The translations under genes were made by a program, and so were the position numbers. The notes below the pieces were generated by a model. The model did not search any database and was not told where the DNA came from. It saw only the letters and a program-made list of their open reading frames with translations. From contig CM049310.1 in NCBI GenBank assembly GCA_026874595.1, positions 67,906,056-67,970,055 on the forward strand: a stretch of DNA of 64,000 bases, written 5' to 3'. This stretch comes from Sipunculus nudus. Taxonomy: Eukaryota; Annelida; Sipuncula; Golfingiida; Sipunculidae. Shown in pieces: positions 24,639 to 36,544 of the stretch (the stretch's first letter is position 1; the number at the start of each line of letters is the position of its first letter).

Positions 24639-26527
24639 CTGGGCTCGCGCTAGCCGCTCGCCACGTTGCCAAATGCGAGTAATTTGTCCAAAATGCGAGG
24701 AAACTTTTTGCAGAAATCGCCACGGTGGCGATTAAAAAATAATACACAAATCCTACCATCGATTATTCAGTGATTGTGTTTGTTTACAACTGTCAAAAAG
24801 TCGGAGAATCCGCAAAGAATTTAAGGAGAATATTTGGAGTTGTTCAACATTGCGTGAACAACCATAAAAATTCTCCGGCTCTCCAAGAATTCTCTGGCAG
24901 ATGCCCTTTATTCTTATAAAACAAAAACTAACTCTGCTCTGATTGGTCGATAGTTGAGCTTAACGCTCATTGGACAGAAGGTAAATTTTGCTGATCATCT
25001 GTGAGCTGAGACACGGTTTACGTATCAATATATAACAATATTACAGCGATTGATTTCACACACTGTAATAAATAAAGCGTACTGGGTAATGTGTTTTCTT
25101 CATTAAAGTGTAATTAGCCGGCATCTATCAAATATTTTCGTCAGTGGTTAATATTTACGGCCTTATGGTCTTGTAACACCCGCCGCTATGGTCGGCGAAA
25201 TATATGCTATCCTTGAACGGAGATGTTCTCAAACTACAACTTTAAAGATCGTTTCGCGTGTTCCCGCGCGCGCTTCATGTCAGAGACAGCATGATGTATG
25301 GACATATAATCTTCCCAGAGGAGACAGTGTGATTCTCAGGTGTTGGACTGAGGCTGTTTTATTTATGTGCACTAATCTTATGACATTATTGCTTCAAAGT
25401 CATTTAATCACACATAGGGCTTATTACGGCTTCCAGTAACAGAATGTATTACTATAAGTATTACTATTGATTTCCTATTACTACTAACCATTATTATAAT
25501 GGTGTCTTGAAAAGCTTTAAATGCCATGGCTATTGTTAGTATAAATTTCCTCCTATTTTGGTATTACTGACTACACAAAGATTAAAATACTATAAGAAGA
25601 ACAAACTTTATTCTAGGAGTATGTTTTTCATGTTAGGTCTGATGAATACTGGCAAATGACCTGTAGTTTGACTGCAGGGCTTCTTTATTTAAACAGGATA
25701 TATATTGTTGTATAATAACCTGTGTTACCACTAGTGTCCACATCTTTGGATAACTGCTGGGCAATTATACATACTTCAGTCAATAAACATGGTTATATCC
25801 AGTATGCTTTATTCATTACAGTGGGTGAAATGTGTAATGGGTAATGTACCTTGTCCAATGAGCAACTGGCTAAATTCCCATGCCAAACCTTTGACCAATC
25901 ATAGCAGAGTTCGTTTTTATTCACTAGGATCAATGTTGGTCCTTTTGAGTAAAATCTTTTACCAGACCTAGGTGAGTTGAATTACAAATGTTACAATCCA
26001 TGGTAGGTTAATTTCACAAGAACAAAAGAAGAACCTGCGAATGTTTTCAGACATGACTTCCTTAAATACTGAAAAGCTATGTGCACGGATGGCAACAGGC
26101 CATCCACCTTTAATTATCAGGTTTGATGGGCCATCTTATTAATTTAGTGGCTATGCTAGATACCCCTATTGGAGGAAAGCAGTTGGTGACTAAATTAAGA
26201 CCCCATCAGTATTGCTGCTAGTTTTCACACCATAGTAAACCCATAGGCTAGAAATAGTAATTTATAGTAATAACAATTTATTATCCTCTTACTACTACTA
26301 TTGTTCATACTTTTTATCATTTTTTTTTCTATTACTGCCTACTACTGTTTAAATGTTTTGGAATGACTGTCTATTGCTATGATCTATAATATGTAATGTA
26401 TTAATCAGCTTAGAAGATCAATTCATTAAACGTTTCCTGTGGCTAACCAAAGTGAGCTGTGGCTAATGATTTTCCAACCTAATTAGCCACAGTGGCTAAC
26501 AAGTTTCTATGGCCAGCGCTAGCCCAG
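24639..26527. mobile_element. 1.9-kb terminal-inverted-repeat transposon
   Basis: The left end CTGGGCTCGCGCTAGCC and the complement of the right end CTGGGCTAGCGCTGGCC match at 15 of 17 positions. The element is flanked by TTAAAA on both sides (24633-24638 and 26528-26533), and removing it plus one TTAAAA restores an uninterrupted R3 unit. Because of the A-rich target, the duplication could also be read with a longer inverted repeat starting AACTGGG. I see no transposase, so it is presumably non-autonomous. An 83-codon frame at 25188 has no recognised motif. The superfamily is not assigned. Confidence 0.8.
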
Positions 26528-26533
26528 TTAAAA

Positions 26534-26664
26534 GATACTGTGGATGCATTTCAAGCCAAACTTTCATCCTAGGTCTTCCATCTTGAATATATAGCCCACT
26601 TGCCAATAGTGGATGATCCATATCAATTTGGGGTCACAATGTTAAAGGTAAAGGCCAAATAAAA
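26534..26664 (+). repeat. R3-family element, right part
   Basis: It continues the R3 unit broken at 24632, with 'gatactgtggatgcattt', 'ccatatcaatttggggtcac' and then a switch into R2-type sequence at about 26665. Confidence 0.65.
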
Positions 26665-28424
26665 TAAGTTATAAAAAATCTCCTTAGAAACCTGAAATTA
26701 GGTCTCTGTTACCCATATTTTTCGAGCTATGGGGCTCCGAAGCCCCCCCCCCCCCCCCCAGAATAATGGAAAATTTGATACAAAAGCTCAATTATCTGAA
26801 CAACTAATGCAGTGATCACCATGATTTTTTGCATGGATATTGATCATGGAGTGTTTCATCAGTTTCTGCAGTCTGGTGACGGCACCTGTTTTTTTTCGAT
26901 TTTTACAAATTTTTTTCTCTATTTTGAGACCACTTAAGATGTGGTCATCTGTTAACAGGGCACAGATCGTAATGACTGGACCTAGAATGTTCTCACCTGA
27001 ACTGTGGGGAGGCCCATGAAAAGTCTCTGTGGAAACCTGAAATTAGGTCTCTGTTACCCATAACCTCTGAGCTATGGGGTTCTGAATTACCCCTCAGAAT
27101 AATGGAAAATTTGATACAAAAGCTCAAGTATCTGAACAACTATTGTATTAATCACCATGATTCTTTGCATGGATATTGATCATAGAATGTTTCATCAGTT
27201 TCTACAGTCTGGTGGCGCAACCTGTATTTTTTCGATTTTTACGAATGTTTTTCTCTATTTTTGAGACCTTAAGATGTGGTCATCTGTTAACAGTGTACAA
27301 ATCATAATGACTGGACCTAGAATCTTCTCTCTTGACATGCAGGGAGGGCCATGAAAAATCTCCTTGAAAACCTGAAATTAGGTCTCTGTTACCCATATCC
27401 TTTGAGCTATGGGGCTCCGAAGTACCCCCTAGAATAATGCAAAATTTGATACAAAAGCTCAAGTATCTGAATAACTACTGCATTGGTCATCATGATTCTT
27501 TGCATGAATATTGATCATGCGATGTTCCATCACTTCCTGCAGACTGGTGGCGCCACCTGTATTTTTGTTCCAATTTTACGATTTTTTTTCTATATATTTG
27601 AGACCTTCAAAGAAGCTGTCGTCTGTTAACAGGGCACAAATTGTAACCGCTGGACCTGGATTCTTCTAACTTGACATCATGAGAGGTCCATGAAAAGTCT
27701 CTATGGAAACCTGAAATTAGGTCTCTGTTACCCATATTCTTTGAGCTATGGGGCTTGTAAGTACTCCTAAGAATAATTAAAAATGTGATACAAAGCTGCA
27801 GTATCTGAATAACTAATGTACTGATGGCCATGATTTTTTGCATTCATATTGATCATGGAGTGTTTCATCAGTTCCTGCAGAATAGTAGCGCCACCTATTT
27901 TTAAAAAATTTTTACGCATTTTTTTCTCATTTTGAGACTTTCAAATAAAGCCTAATCTTGTAACAGGGCACAAATTGTAACCACTTGACCTAGAATCTTC
28001 ATACTTGACATCTAGGGAGCTCCATGAAAAGTCTTCATGGAAATCTGAAATTAGGTCTCTGTTACCCATATCCTTTGAGCTATCAGGTTCATAAATACCC
28101 CCGAAATAATTAAAAATGTGATAAAAAAAGGTGTTTGTTTCTGGAGAACTCCTCTGAGACCCTTGGACTGATCTTCCGTAACCTGGCATAGTTGTTCCCT
28201 CACCTATGTAGTTGTGCATAACAAAGACAGGTGGCACCACCTGCAATCCTTTCTGGGCAGTCTGAATCTGGGTGTCTTTTAGATAACAGCCAATATCTCA
28301 GGAGTGGCTCAATGTATTGAGCTGAAAGTTAGCATGTATATAGATCTTGGATCTCTCCATCTTGTAATCGAATTCAACAATCCTTGAATTCAGCTGAGCG
28401 TCATGGCCCATGGGCCACTATTTA
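26665..28424 (+). repeat. R2-family tandem array
   Basis: Four to five tandem units, with 'ttaacagggcacaaat'-type starts near 26953, 27288, 27627 and 27960, give periods of about 334-339 bp. Each unit holds 'aaattaggtctctgttaccc', 'gagctatggggctccgaag' and 'ggtggcgccacctg'-like phrases. The array has no visible hairpin head (it joins R3 on the left). It ends with 'tcagctgagcgtcatggccc' at about 28390-28424. The short minus-strand frames through it are repeat by-products. Confidence 0.75.
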
Positions 28425-29330
28425 TTGTTAAACAGCATATCTAATTACATTTATGCGTACCTGACAATTTATTTCCTGTGAGTTTTGTGCCACATGCCGC
28501 AAAATGTGAAAAAATCTGACTTGCCAACAGAAAGAGACGTAGCGTCTGGGTCATGAGGTCAAATGTCTGGAAATATGCGGCACAGTTATAACGTTATGCG
28601 TTGGCAAATTATTTTACTAGATACTTATTTCCCCGACAATTGCGCCTTATTTTCCTGATATCTTCTTAATGACTCAAACTTCCATGGCCGTCCTTATGAT
28701 AGGACTGTTGGGCGAGCGGGCATCGTCATGCCAATGTCAAATTCTGAAGTTTTGCTGCGATTGAGGTTTTGGACCAGGTATCTCCTCGAGTGCTCACAAA
28801 CCCTCCAGGTTTTCGTGGAGCCTTAAAGGGGATATCATGTCGTAAGCAACGTTTAGAGCTCGTGCTTCATATCATCACGGCGAAACGTCTGCGACGTGTG
28901 AACCAAGGCCTTGCAAAGTCCAGGGTTTCATTATGTATGACGTGATCGCAAACATCGCCCTTGTTAACGTACGAAGAAACGCAATGATCTGGATTACAGT
29001 GGTATCTTTGGATGTTAAATAGCTCAGTGACCTGCATGCATCACTGCACCTGCCTACCGCACACAGGTGGGAGATGTGATTGATACGACTGACGGATTTC
29101 GGGCTCTTGGCTTCGTAGTTTGCCATGTTGGCGTCTGATGTGATATTAACTGCGATCTGGTATCACTGCTAAGGGTTCCAAGCATGACAATAAACGAATA
29201 ATGACAATATTCAATGATCTTAAGCGGTCAGATTAACCATGGTTATATAGGAAATGGTTTGGGATTTCAGATTTATGTGACAATAAACGGGATTTTCTAT
29301 TAACTGATATGACACAAAGTGGGCTCGACT
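28425..29330. other. Unassigned segment richer in CpG
   Basis: Unlike its neighbours, the part from about 28480 to 29130 is rich in CG dinucleotides and free of the R1-R7 phrases. A minus-strand frame, 29126-28875 (83 codons, starting MANYEAKSPKSV), is the longest there. I do not recognise it, and no splice sites make it convincing. The part may be a promoter-like patch, an unlisted transposon fragment or a relic exon. Confidence 0.3.
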
Positions 29331-29334
29331 GTAT

Positions 29335-30155
29335 TATATGTTCTGCTTATAAGACATATGGCCAAGTAAAAATCTGTGTGACAAAAGCACTCCATTTGTT
29401 ACTAAAATAAATGAAATCAATCCTCTTCCCTGTCTTGAAAGATACTATCAAAATCATACATAAGCTAAACACCAACAACTCATAATACAGCTTATATTTA
29501 TTTCCACAAAAAACAAGCATGTGCCTCATTTCTAAATCATATTTTTTTATCATATATAACAGCTGAGCGCAGTGACCCATGTGTCCCTTGTTTTGGCAGT
29601 GGCGCCACCTACATTTATGTTAACGCTGCAGACATTCAGGCTTATATCTCAGGACTGGTTGGACATATCCCCCTGATATTTTCCATGTGTATAGATCTCA
29701 CATAGCTCTTAATCATACACAAAATTGGTGGTGCCCCCTGCCACCATTTTTGCACAGCATCCTTCTGATTGTTTGCTGTGGGATAAAATCACTCATATAG
29801 AAGTAGTGGTTCCACTTATCTGCCTAAAATTTTGCATATGTATACAACTTGGACAACTTTCTGGATTTTGTAGTAGGTGGCACAACCTACATACGCATTT
29901 CAGCTGAAGACATCCATGCGAATAGCAACACACCTCACTCTATTCCCGTGCCACTCAATTCATGCCTCACTTCACCCGTTGGACTCTGATTTTGGCTGAT
30001 AGACATAGTTGCTTGTCGAATACCCGTATTCTAGTTTTTTACAGTGTTTTCTCTACCATTCATCAAACCATTGTTAATATAATCAAGGCACAGGTATGTA
30101 GGGAGAACCAAAACATGTTTAAAAATGTATTATATCTGCTTTTTGTGAACTTTAG
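29335..30155 (+). repeat. R1 3' end followed by R7 fragment
   Basis: 29335-29594 repeats 7060-7318 and ends in 'cagctgagcgcagtgaccc'. From 29598 an R7-type fragment follows ('agtggcgccacctacattt', then 'ggtggtgccccctgccacc') and reaches to about 30010. The last 100 bp lead into the splice acceptor of the SRA exon. Confidence 0.55.
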
Positions 30156-30309
30156 AACCTGAGAACAGCCCCACAATCCAAGGACCAGAGTCTCACTCGA
30201 GGTAACCTAGCGCTGAGTCGCAATGTAGAAACTGGAAACCCTGTCCGTGTGATCCGAGGCTACAAGCTGGACAGTGTGTATGCTCCAGAGGAAGGATACA
30301 GATACGATG
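30156..30309 (+). CDS. SRA-domain protein, central SRA exon
   Basis: The acceptor 'gaactttag' precedes an exon that starts in phase 0 with [17 protein letters not shown] and ends in phase 1 inside the final Gly of [11 protein letters not shown], at a GTAATT donor. The order NxALxxN, [11 protein letters not shown], [11 protein letters not shown] is diagnostic of the SRA (YDG) domain of UHRF1 and SUVH proteins, which flips methylated cytosine out of DNA. The exon is 154 nt. The upstream intron is about 21 kb and the downstream one 10.2 kb, both filled with mobile elements. The product is probably nuclear and binds modified DNA; this is family knowledge. The rest of the protein (N-terminal domains, if any) lies outside the window. 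Confidence 0.92.
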
Positions 30310-30726
30310 GTAATTATAAAAAAGAACTTATAACAAAACATCATGCTTTGTTAGTCATCTAGCCATCCATTAACATAGCTGTGACAACCCAATTCAGTAG
30401 GCACTGATAATTGGGCTGGTAAGCCTACCTGAGTCGTGGTACAAGCAGTATTGAGTGTCATTCATTTTGCGGTAAATAGCTCATAATCTTGACATAAGGC
30501 TACTAATGATGAATAAACAGGGGAATACATGTGTACTCTCAACCCAAACTTAAACTCGAGTCATTTCCAATGTCATGTACAAGTTGGTTGCATCCAGTAA
30601 CCAGTGCAAGCCTTGCTTGTATTCATGTGGCAAGAAATTCAACAAACATGCAGAGGGGTTTACCAATATGCTTAGTTCAAACTGAACTTTTCTCGCTCAA
30701 GTTTGGTGTTGTTAGAAATTACTAAG
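30310..30726 (+). other. Intronic DNA, nothing recognised
   Basis: This is the start of the second visible SRA-gene intron, before the nested Tigger-like elements. No repeat phrase or coding frame could be supported. Confidence 0.4.
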
Positions 30727-31062
30727 TACAGTGGAACCCCACCCTTTGGACTATGGTGGTTGTATTTGTGAAACACTTACCTTGGTCGCATATAACATGC
30801 CGATGTTTAATGTGTCTATCAGTGTGTATCTATTGCATATATATATATATATTGCATGAAAAGAAAACAAAACTGTTTTATATATTTATTCATGATAAAA
30901 ATTAATATACATATACACATACGTAGTGACTGATGATTAACACATAATTACACAAGAGGCAATTTGAAGACAACCTACTGAATACATATTGAACATGATG
31001 TCAATATGTCAATATTAAACATGAACATGGCTGTCATATATTTAGCCTTCCGCTTGAGTATA

Positions 31063-32068
31063 CAGTGAAACCTCGTTGTGTCAAAGTCAGAGGGACTGGT
31101 GATTTTACTTTGACACAACCGGAGTTCGAGACAACTGGTGTTCATTATATATTCAACCTTCTTATTATTATTTCTTTTCATTCTTTTATTTTGTTGAGAC
31201 AATATCTTTTAGCGTCATAGAATTTCAAACTGGTCCAGAAAAACAGTGTGTGTGGAGAGAGATGGAGAGAGAGAGAAAGAGAGATTGAGCGAGGTTTATA
31301 TGGTCTTTACATCAAGCTTGCGCTTAGCAGGCCTTGACCCCATAGCAAACAGGACAAGAACAATATAAAAGTGAAACAGTAATACAGTATACTGTACTGT
31401 ATGGTAAATAAGAGTCAGTCTGATATAGATCTCATCTTCCTCCCTTTATATAGAGTCCTGTATTTTTATCCTTTAGATATATATAGACACATCAAAGGGA
31501 AGGATTGGATTATGTTTGGTTTATCAAAAACTTCTCATTAATGCTTTGTTGGCGAGAGAAGAAAGGCATGATCATGAGTGACTAATTGGCCAAATAGGTA
31601 ATCAGCAGACTATAGGTATGTAATCAGTCACGCTTGTTGAGTAAGATCCTTGCCGGTATTAATTATGTAACTGGTCATTGTGGCCGTAGGTATGGTTGTT
31701 GGACCGTGCACAACTGTTGTCAAAACATTTAAGCAGCATGACCTCAAGTCAAGCGACAGACCCTTCGCGCTTAATGAGTCAGAGCCTTGTCGGTATTAAT
31801 TAATTATGACTGGTCATCACGGCCCAATCATGATTGACGGGCCGTGCACTTCTGTTATCCAAACATGACTTCGAGTTAAGTGATAGAAATATTAGCTTGG
31901 GACCAACAAAACACCTCGACACATCAGGGTTTTTTCTACACATCCGACTTCGACACAAGCAGAGTTAAATTAGTAAGGTTTTCACTGTTTTTTGCAGGGA
32001 CCCAACATTCGACTTCGACACATGCGGGAATTCGACTTAACCGAGTTCGACACAACGAGGTTTCACTG
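31063..32068. mobile_element. Inner Tigger-like non-autonomous element
   Basis: A perfect 20-bp inverted repeat, CAGTGAAACCTCGTTGTGTC, lies at 31063-31082 and complemented at 32049-32068, with TATA on both sides. The 1006-bp interior contains a GA-rich patch (about 31255-31290) and two related copies of a roughly 120-bp segment (31640-31745 and 31785-31870, sharing 'cttg.cggtattaatta'). It encodes no transposase. It inserted at a TA inside the transposase gene of the outer element. Confidence 0.88.
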
Positions 32069-32193
32069 TATACTGTGTGCACTAGAGTTTTACCGACGCC
32101 CAACTGCTGAGCCAGTTGGAGCTGACTTTGTCCTGGTGTTGCCACCTTGATTAAAGCCACTTTCTCCTTCAAGGAGAGCTCTTCCCGAGGCAT
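32069..32193 (-). pseudogene. Tigger transposase N-terminus, interrupted
   Basis: Starting at the ATG at 32193, the frame reads MPREELSLKEKVALIKVA and then QLQLAQQLGVGKTLVH. This is the N-terminal helix-turn-helix (Psq/CENP-B type) with which pogo and Tigger transposases bind their ends. At 32068 it runs into the inner element. The continuation (ILKRKAKYMTA, about 31060-31025) lies on the far side of that insertion and in a shifted frame. Only about 55 residues of a protein of several hundred are left, so this is a relic. Confidence 0.75.
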
Positions 32194-33107
32194 TGTCGCA
32201 CAACAGCAAGCAATTTAAACGCAAACTGAACCAGTAGAGAAATAAACTGACAGCAATCTACTGATAAGGCAAGACAATATGTGGGATTTGCCCCCAGGCA
32301 AGCTTTATTTATATTTTTACTGACTGCTCAATACTCAGTGTGAGTAAGGTGTGAGCACATTTAGGATATACTAGGTTGTTAATTTGACCAATGAGGATCG
32401 AACATTATGTGATGAGTAGAAATATCAAGCTCTCACCCCCACACTTTGGGTAGCTGTAATACAGGTGATCACTGAGGGGCAATTAGCATTGCTAGCCCAA
32501 GAACCCAGGGCAGTTAGCCAGGCAGACCGGCTCATTAAGTAATCAGGCCAATGGATACCCTCTTTGATCTATAACTAATGCCTCAACGAGTCTCAGCGCG
32601 GACACGGACTCAGGAAGATATGCTGGACCAGATAAAATCTCCAGTTGGGAAACCTTTTTACCCTCTTTGATATTTCGTTCAGGCACCTGTGACAAGGCGC
32701 AGCCACTGACTCATGACAAATGTTGTTTCAGTACTTCTCGGCTGTGGTCGCATTAGCGGGGTCACATTATCGCTGGGGCCAGGAAATCTGGTCGTAATTC
32801 TGAATCTAGGGGTGGTCATATTTTGAGTCATTTATAAACATTAATAAACTAAAAAAAATTTGGGACCTAGCAAAGTAGTTGTTATTATGGGGTGGTCGCA
32901 ATTGTTTGGAGGTAGCAAGGCAGGGTTCCACTGTATATTAAAAATTGACCATGTACCTGTAAGCCATGAGGCATTGTCAAAAATGAAGAAAATATTTGCA
33001 TCCTCATAGAGCCTCTAAAGGCTCTGTGTTCCTCGCTGAAGGATATAACGGCAGTCTGACAGCCAGTGAACGGGTCAAAAGCTCTTTAATGTCAGATGGC
33101 AGGAATG

Positions 33108-33884
33108 AAGCTACCATTAACAGAGCACAAATCATAACTGTTTGACCAGGAAACTTCTTACTTTATATCCTGGGAGGTCCTTAAAAATCTCTGTGGAAAC
33201 CTGAAATAAGTTCACTGCAACTTACATTCCTCGAGTTATAGGGCTTGTTAGTGTAACCCAGAATGATTAAAATTTGATATAAAACCTGCAGTATCTCAGT
33301 GAATTAATGCATGGATTGATTACCCTTATTCCATGCTTTGCTTATTGATTATGGACATTATTATCAGCTGCAGAAGAATAGTAGCACCAACTGTCTTTTT
33401 AAACAATTTTTTATGCATTTTTCCTTATTTTGGAGACTGTCAAATGACAGCATTTATCAGTATCAGTTTCTCAGCTGTGGTTTCATATGGTGTCCTGACT
33501 TAGTTTATTTATTGATCATGACTAGTTTTATCACTTCCTGAAGTCTTGTGGTGCCAGCTGTTGTTTTTCAGTTTAGCTGACTGAAAGTCAAGCTAAAATG
33601 AGCTTAAAAACTGGTGACTTTGACCTTGATTTTCATGTTCATGTCTGCAAAAATTTTGTACTTTTCCCCCTCATGGGGGCCCATGGGAAGATATCTGTGT
33701 GTGTTTCCAAGGAAAAGCCATTCTTGTAGACATATATATGGCAGTCAGCATGCCAAATTTGAACAAAACTGGTCAAACCAGCATTTCATAAATCTTATTC
33801 TCCTATTATACAACCAGTCATGAATTGATTCAATCTTAACATATGTGTGATCCATTACTTAAACAAGAACCCTGTTGACTTGGT
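33108..33884 (+). repeat. Diverged R2 and R3 fragments
   Basis: 33108-33560 contains the R2 phrases 'attaacagagcacaaatcat', 'ggaaacctgaaataagttc' and 'cctgcagtatctcag'. 33590-33884 has diverged R3-like phrases ('acaagaaccctgttgactt'). It is truncated on the right by the Ty3/Gypsy element at 33885. It is non-coding. Confidence 0.5.
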
Positions 33885-33989
33885 GCTATAAGTTGTTTAA
33901 CATTACAACATAGTAAGTGGGTTGCACTTATGGCATGTGGCATGCCCAGCTCCCGCTGCCAAAAAAGTTTTATGCTGCCAATGGACCAT

Positions 33990-34740
33990 AACAAGCTGAC
34001 TTGTGGCTGAAATGGATTTGCCGCTTCGAGCGTTACCGGACAGCATCCAGCCTACAAAATAAGCCTCAAGATTAGCAAGTAAGTACGCTCATGTATGCTA
34101 TGGGTGATTAGGCTGATGACAGTGTGACAACACTTAGAACAGATGAGCAGTCAGCAACCTATGAAGATGTTAATTCTGCCCTAGATCAGTACTATGGTGT
34201 ACGGAAAAATGTAATCACTGAACAACCTCTTTGTCCAGTTGCCCAATCAGTCAGTCGATACCGTTATACAAGAGCTGTATAAACTCGCAAATGACTGAAT
34301 TTGGACCACTGACAGATGAGCTGATTCATGATAGAATTGTTGCAGGAGTTAGAGATGATTTACTCTCAGACAGGCTTCAGGCAGAACCCAGCTTGACTCT
34401 TGAGGAAGCCGTCCAGATGAGCTGACAGGCAGACGCCCGCAAGGAAAACAGAGACTTTGTAAGAGGTCAATACTTAACTTCTGCTGACAGAAATACTGAT
34501 AGCAGCATTGAATACGTTAAAAAGAAGGAACAACAGCCAAAGTCCAAGGGCAAAGCAACATATGCCAAAGATAAATCATGTAAATACTGTGGCAACCAAA
34601 ACACCAAAGGGACATTTGCCCTGCTAAAGATGTTACATGCAGGGGTTGTGGTGAAAAAGGACATTTCCAAGCTCTCTGCAGAATCTCACAGCATAAAAGG
34701 GTCAGTGAAGTTGAACAGGCACCATTCATGGGGGAGATAA
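33990..34740 (+). pseudogene. Ty3/Gypsy gag with two zinc knuckles, broken
   Basis: Capsid-like phrases are readable: WLKWICRFERYR (about 34000), EQSATYEDVNSALDQYYGV (about 34145) and LIHDRIVAGVRDDLLSDRL (34320). A Lys-rich linker follows, then zinc knuckles: CKYCGNQ (34582) continues after a frameshift as HQRDIC, then the intact CRGCGEKGHFQALC (about 34638). Stop codons occur at 34060-34110 and 34424. Gag forms the retrotransposon particle and its knuckles bind RNA. The start could not be fixed. Confidence 0.75.
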
Positions 34741-35098
34741 GAGGTCAAGGTGATTCTTGGGTAGCCCAGATAGATGTAAATGGAAACCCAACCAGGTTAA
34801 AATTAGACTCTGGTGCAGCTGTGACTGTAGTGAGTGAAAATGAGCCTTGACTAAGAAAGCAGGAACTGTGAAGAGAACTCAGAGACTTGTAGGGCCAGGA
34901 GGTATTCACATAGCAGCCACAGGTATGTTTCAAGCTACACTGAGACATGACTCAAAGACATTCACTGACCCAGTGTATGTGATTAAGAACCAACCATGGT
35001 CTCTGCTTAGCAGAAATCCTTGTATTGAGCTAGGTCTCATCAATTTGACAGCTGACCTTGCAGAAGTCAGCACAGAGACATTGAACATTCTTGCTTAA
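34730..35098 (+). pseudogene. Ty3/Gypsy aspartic protease, broken
   Basis: The protease active site LKLDSGAAVTVVS (about 34797) is preceded by the usual beta-strand WVAQIDVNGN. A stop at about 34848 separates it from the C-terminal part (GGIHIAATGMFQATL, then PWSLLSRNPCIELGLI), which matches the end of Gypsy retropepsins. The reading continues toward the reverse transcriptase. Confidence 0.75.
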
Positions 35099-35159
35099 TT
35101 CCCTAACTTTTGAAAGGCTTGGGCAAATTAGAAACAAGTTACAGAATCAGACTTAAGGC

Positions 35160-36413
35160 AATAAGCACCACATCAGATTCCTCATCCCTTGCTGCTTGCC
35201 TTTAAGAAAGATATTGATTCTATGATGTGACAGGGGTTTATTTCAGCTGTCACTATACCAACCGCATGTTGTTCGGTCATAATTTTCGTGCCAGAAAGAA
35301 ATGGATCTGTTCAAATTTGTGATAAACAACGCAGCTCAACAAAGCTGTACAAAGAGAGAAACATCCAATGTTCTCAGTAGACAAAAGCCTGGCAGACTTA
35401 AGTCAGAGCAAGATATATTCAAAGTTAGAAGCAAACTGTGGATTTTGGCAGCTTCCTCTGGATGATTAATCAAAGGTATTGACAACCTTCATCACACCTT
35501 ATGGGAGGTACTGTTTTAAACATCTCCCATTTGGTATCAGCTCCAAACCAGAAATATTTCAGTGTACCATGTGTGGAATCCTTGACGGTCTTAACAGGGT
35601 TATTTGCCATATGGATGATACCCCTGTTTATGGACAAGACCAATCTGAACATGATCAGCGGTTAAGTGAAGTTCTTAAGCATCTGGAGGCTGCAGGACTC
35701 ACATTGAACAACAAATGTGAATCTCAGAGAAATCTGTCAGGTTTTGGGGCCACATCATTGATGCTTCTGGTGTTCATGCAGACCCAGATAAAATCCTGGC
35801 CATAAAACACTTTCCGGCTCCACAAAATATAATTGAACTCCAAAGATTCAGTGGCATGGAAAATCAACTTGCCAAATTCTTACCTGGATTGGCAGAGCTT
35901 GGTGAACTGTTCAGCCAGCTTCTTCGTAAAGACAACTCCTGGGTTTGGGGCCCATCCCAGCAGACTGCATTTGATGTTGTTCAAGATGGGCTTTCCTCAT
36001 CTGAAGTGCTGACTCATTATGGCCCTTCACGTCCAACGGTCATAGCTGCTGATGCATCTGCTCATAGTATTGGAGCAGTACAACTCCAGACCCAAGAGAA
36101 CAGAGTCAAGCGTCCAGTCTACTGTGCTTCGACGGCACTGATCCAAACAGAGCAGCAGTATGCTGTTATAGAGAAAGAAGCTATGGCAGCAACATGGGCT
36201 TGTGAGAAATTTGAGGACTATATAATTTATCTGAACATCACCCTACAAACAGACCTTAAACCTCTTGTGCCCTTACTGCAGACAACAGATTTTTCCAAAA
36301 TGCTGCAGAGAATCCTAAGATTCTGTCTACGTCTTTTGAGGTTCCAATACCAAGTCTGTTATGTTCAGGGTAATGAACAAACAACTGCAGATTCCCTAGA
36401 GCAGAAGTTTTGA
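35160..36413 (+). pseudogene. Ty3/Gypsy reverse transcriptase and RNase H, broken
   Basis: The N-terminal fingers (about 35175-35470) are readable only across stops. From 35479 a clean frame carries FITPYGRYCFKHLPFGI and the catalytic block HMDDTPVYG, in which the two Asp are kept. The frame then shifts at about 35745. A second clean frame, 35856-36413, holds the connection domain and RNase H: VIAADASAHSIGAV with its Asp, then EKEAMAATWACEKFEDYI and a degraded PLVPLLQT region. Compared with most Gypsy elements, the first position of the YxDD box is His here. Confidence 0.88.
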
Positions 36414-36544
36414 TAGTACAAAGCACAGGCTAAATACTGATAGAAGAAGTCGAAACATTCCCTGCCAGTTCAATCAAAGTTCTTCCTGCTTCAAGTAAAC
36501 ACCTACAGGAAATAGCACAGGCACAGAAATCTGATTAAGTCATT

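Larger units (their letters stand above)
30729..32933 (-). mobile_element. Outer pogo/Tigger-like element
   Basis: Perfect 11-bp inverted ends, CAGTGGAACCC at 30729-30739 and its complement at 32923-32933, are flanked by TA. The minus strand carries the start of a Tigger-type transposase, described separately, which identifies the family. The element is interrupted by another complete element at 31063-32068. The interior is mostly decayed; no DDE catalytic core was recognised, so it is an internally deleted relic. Confidence 0.7.
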
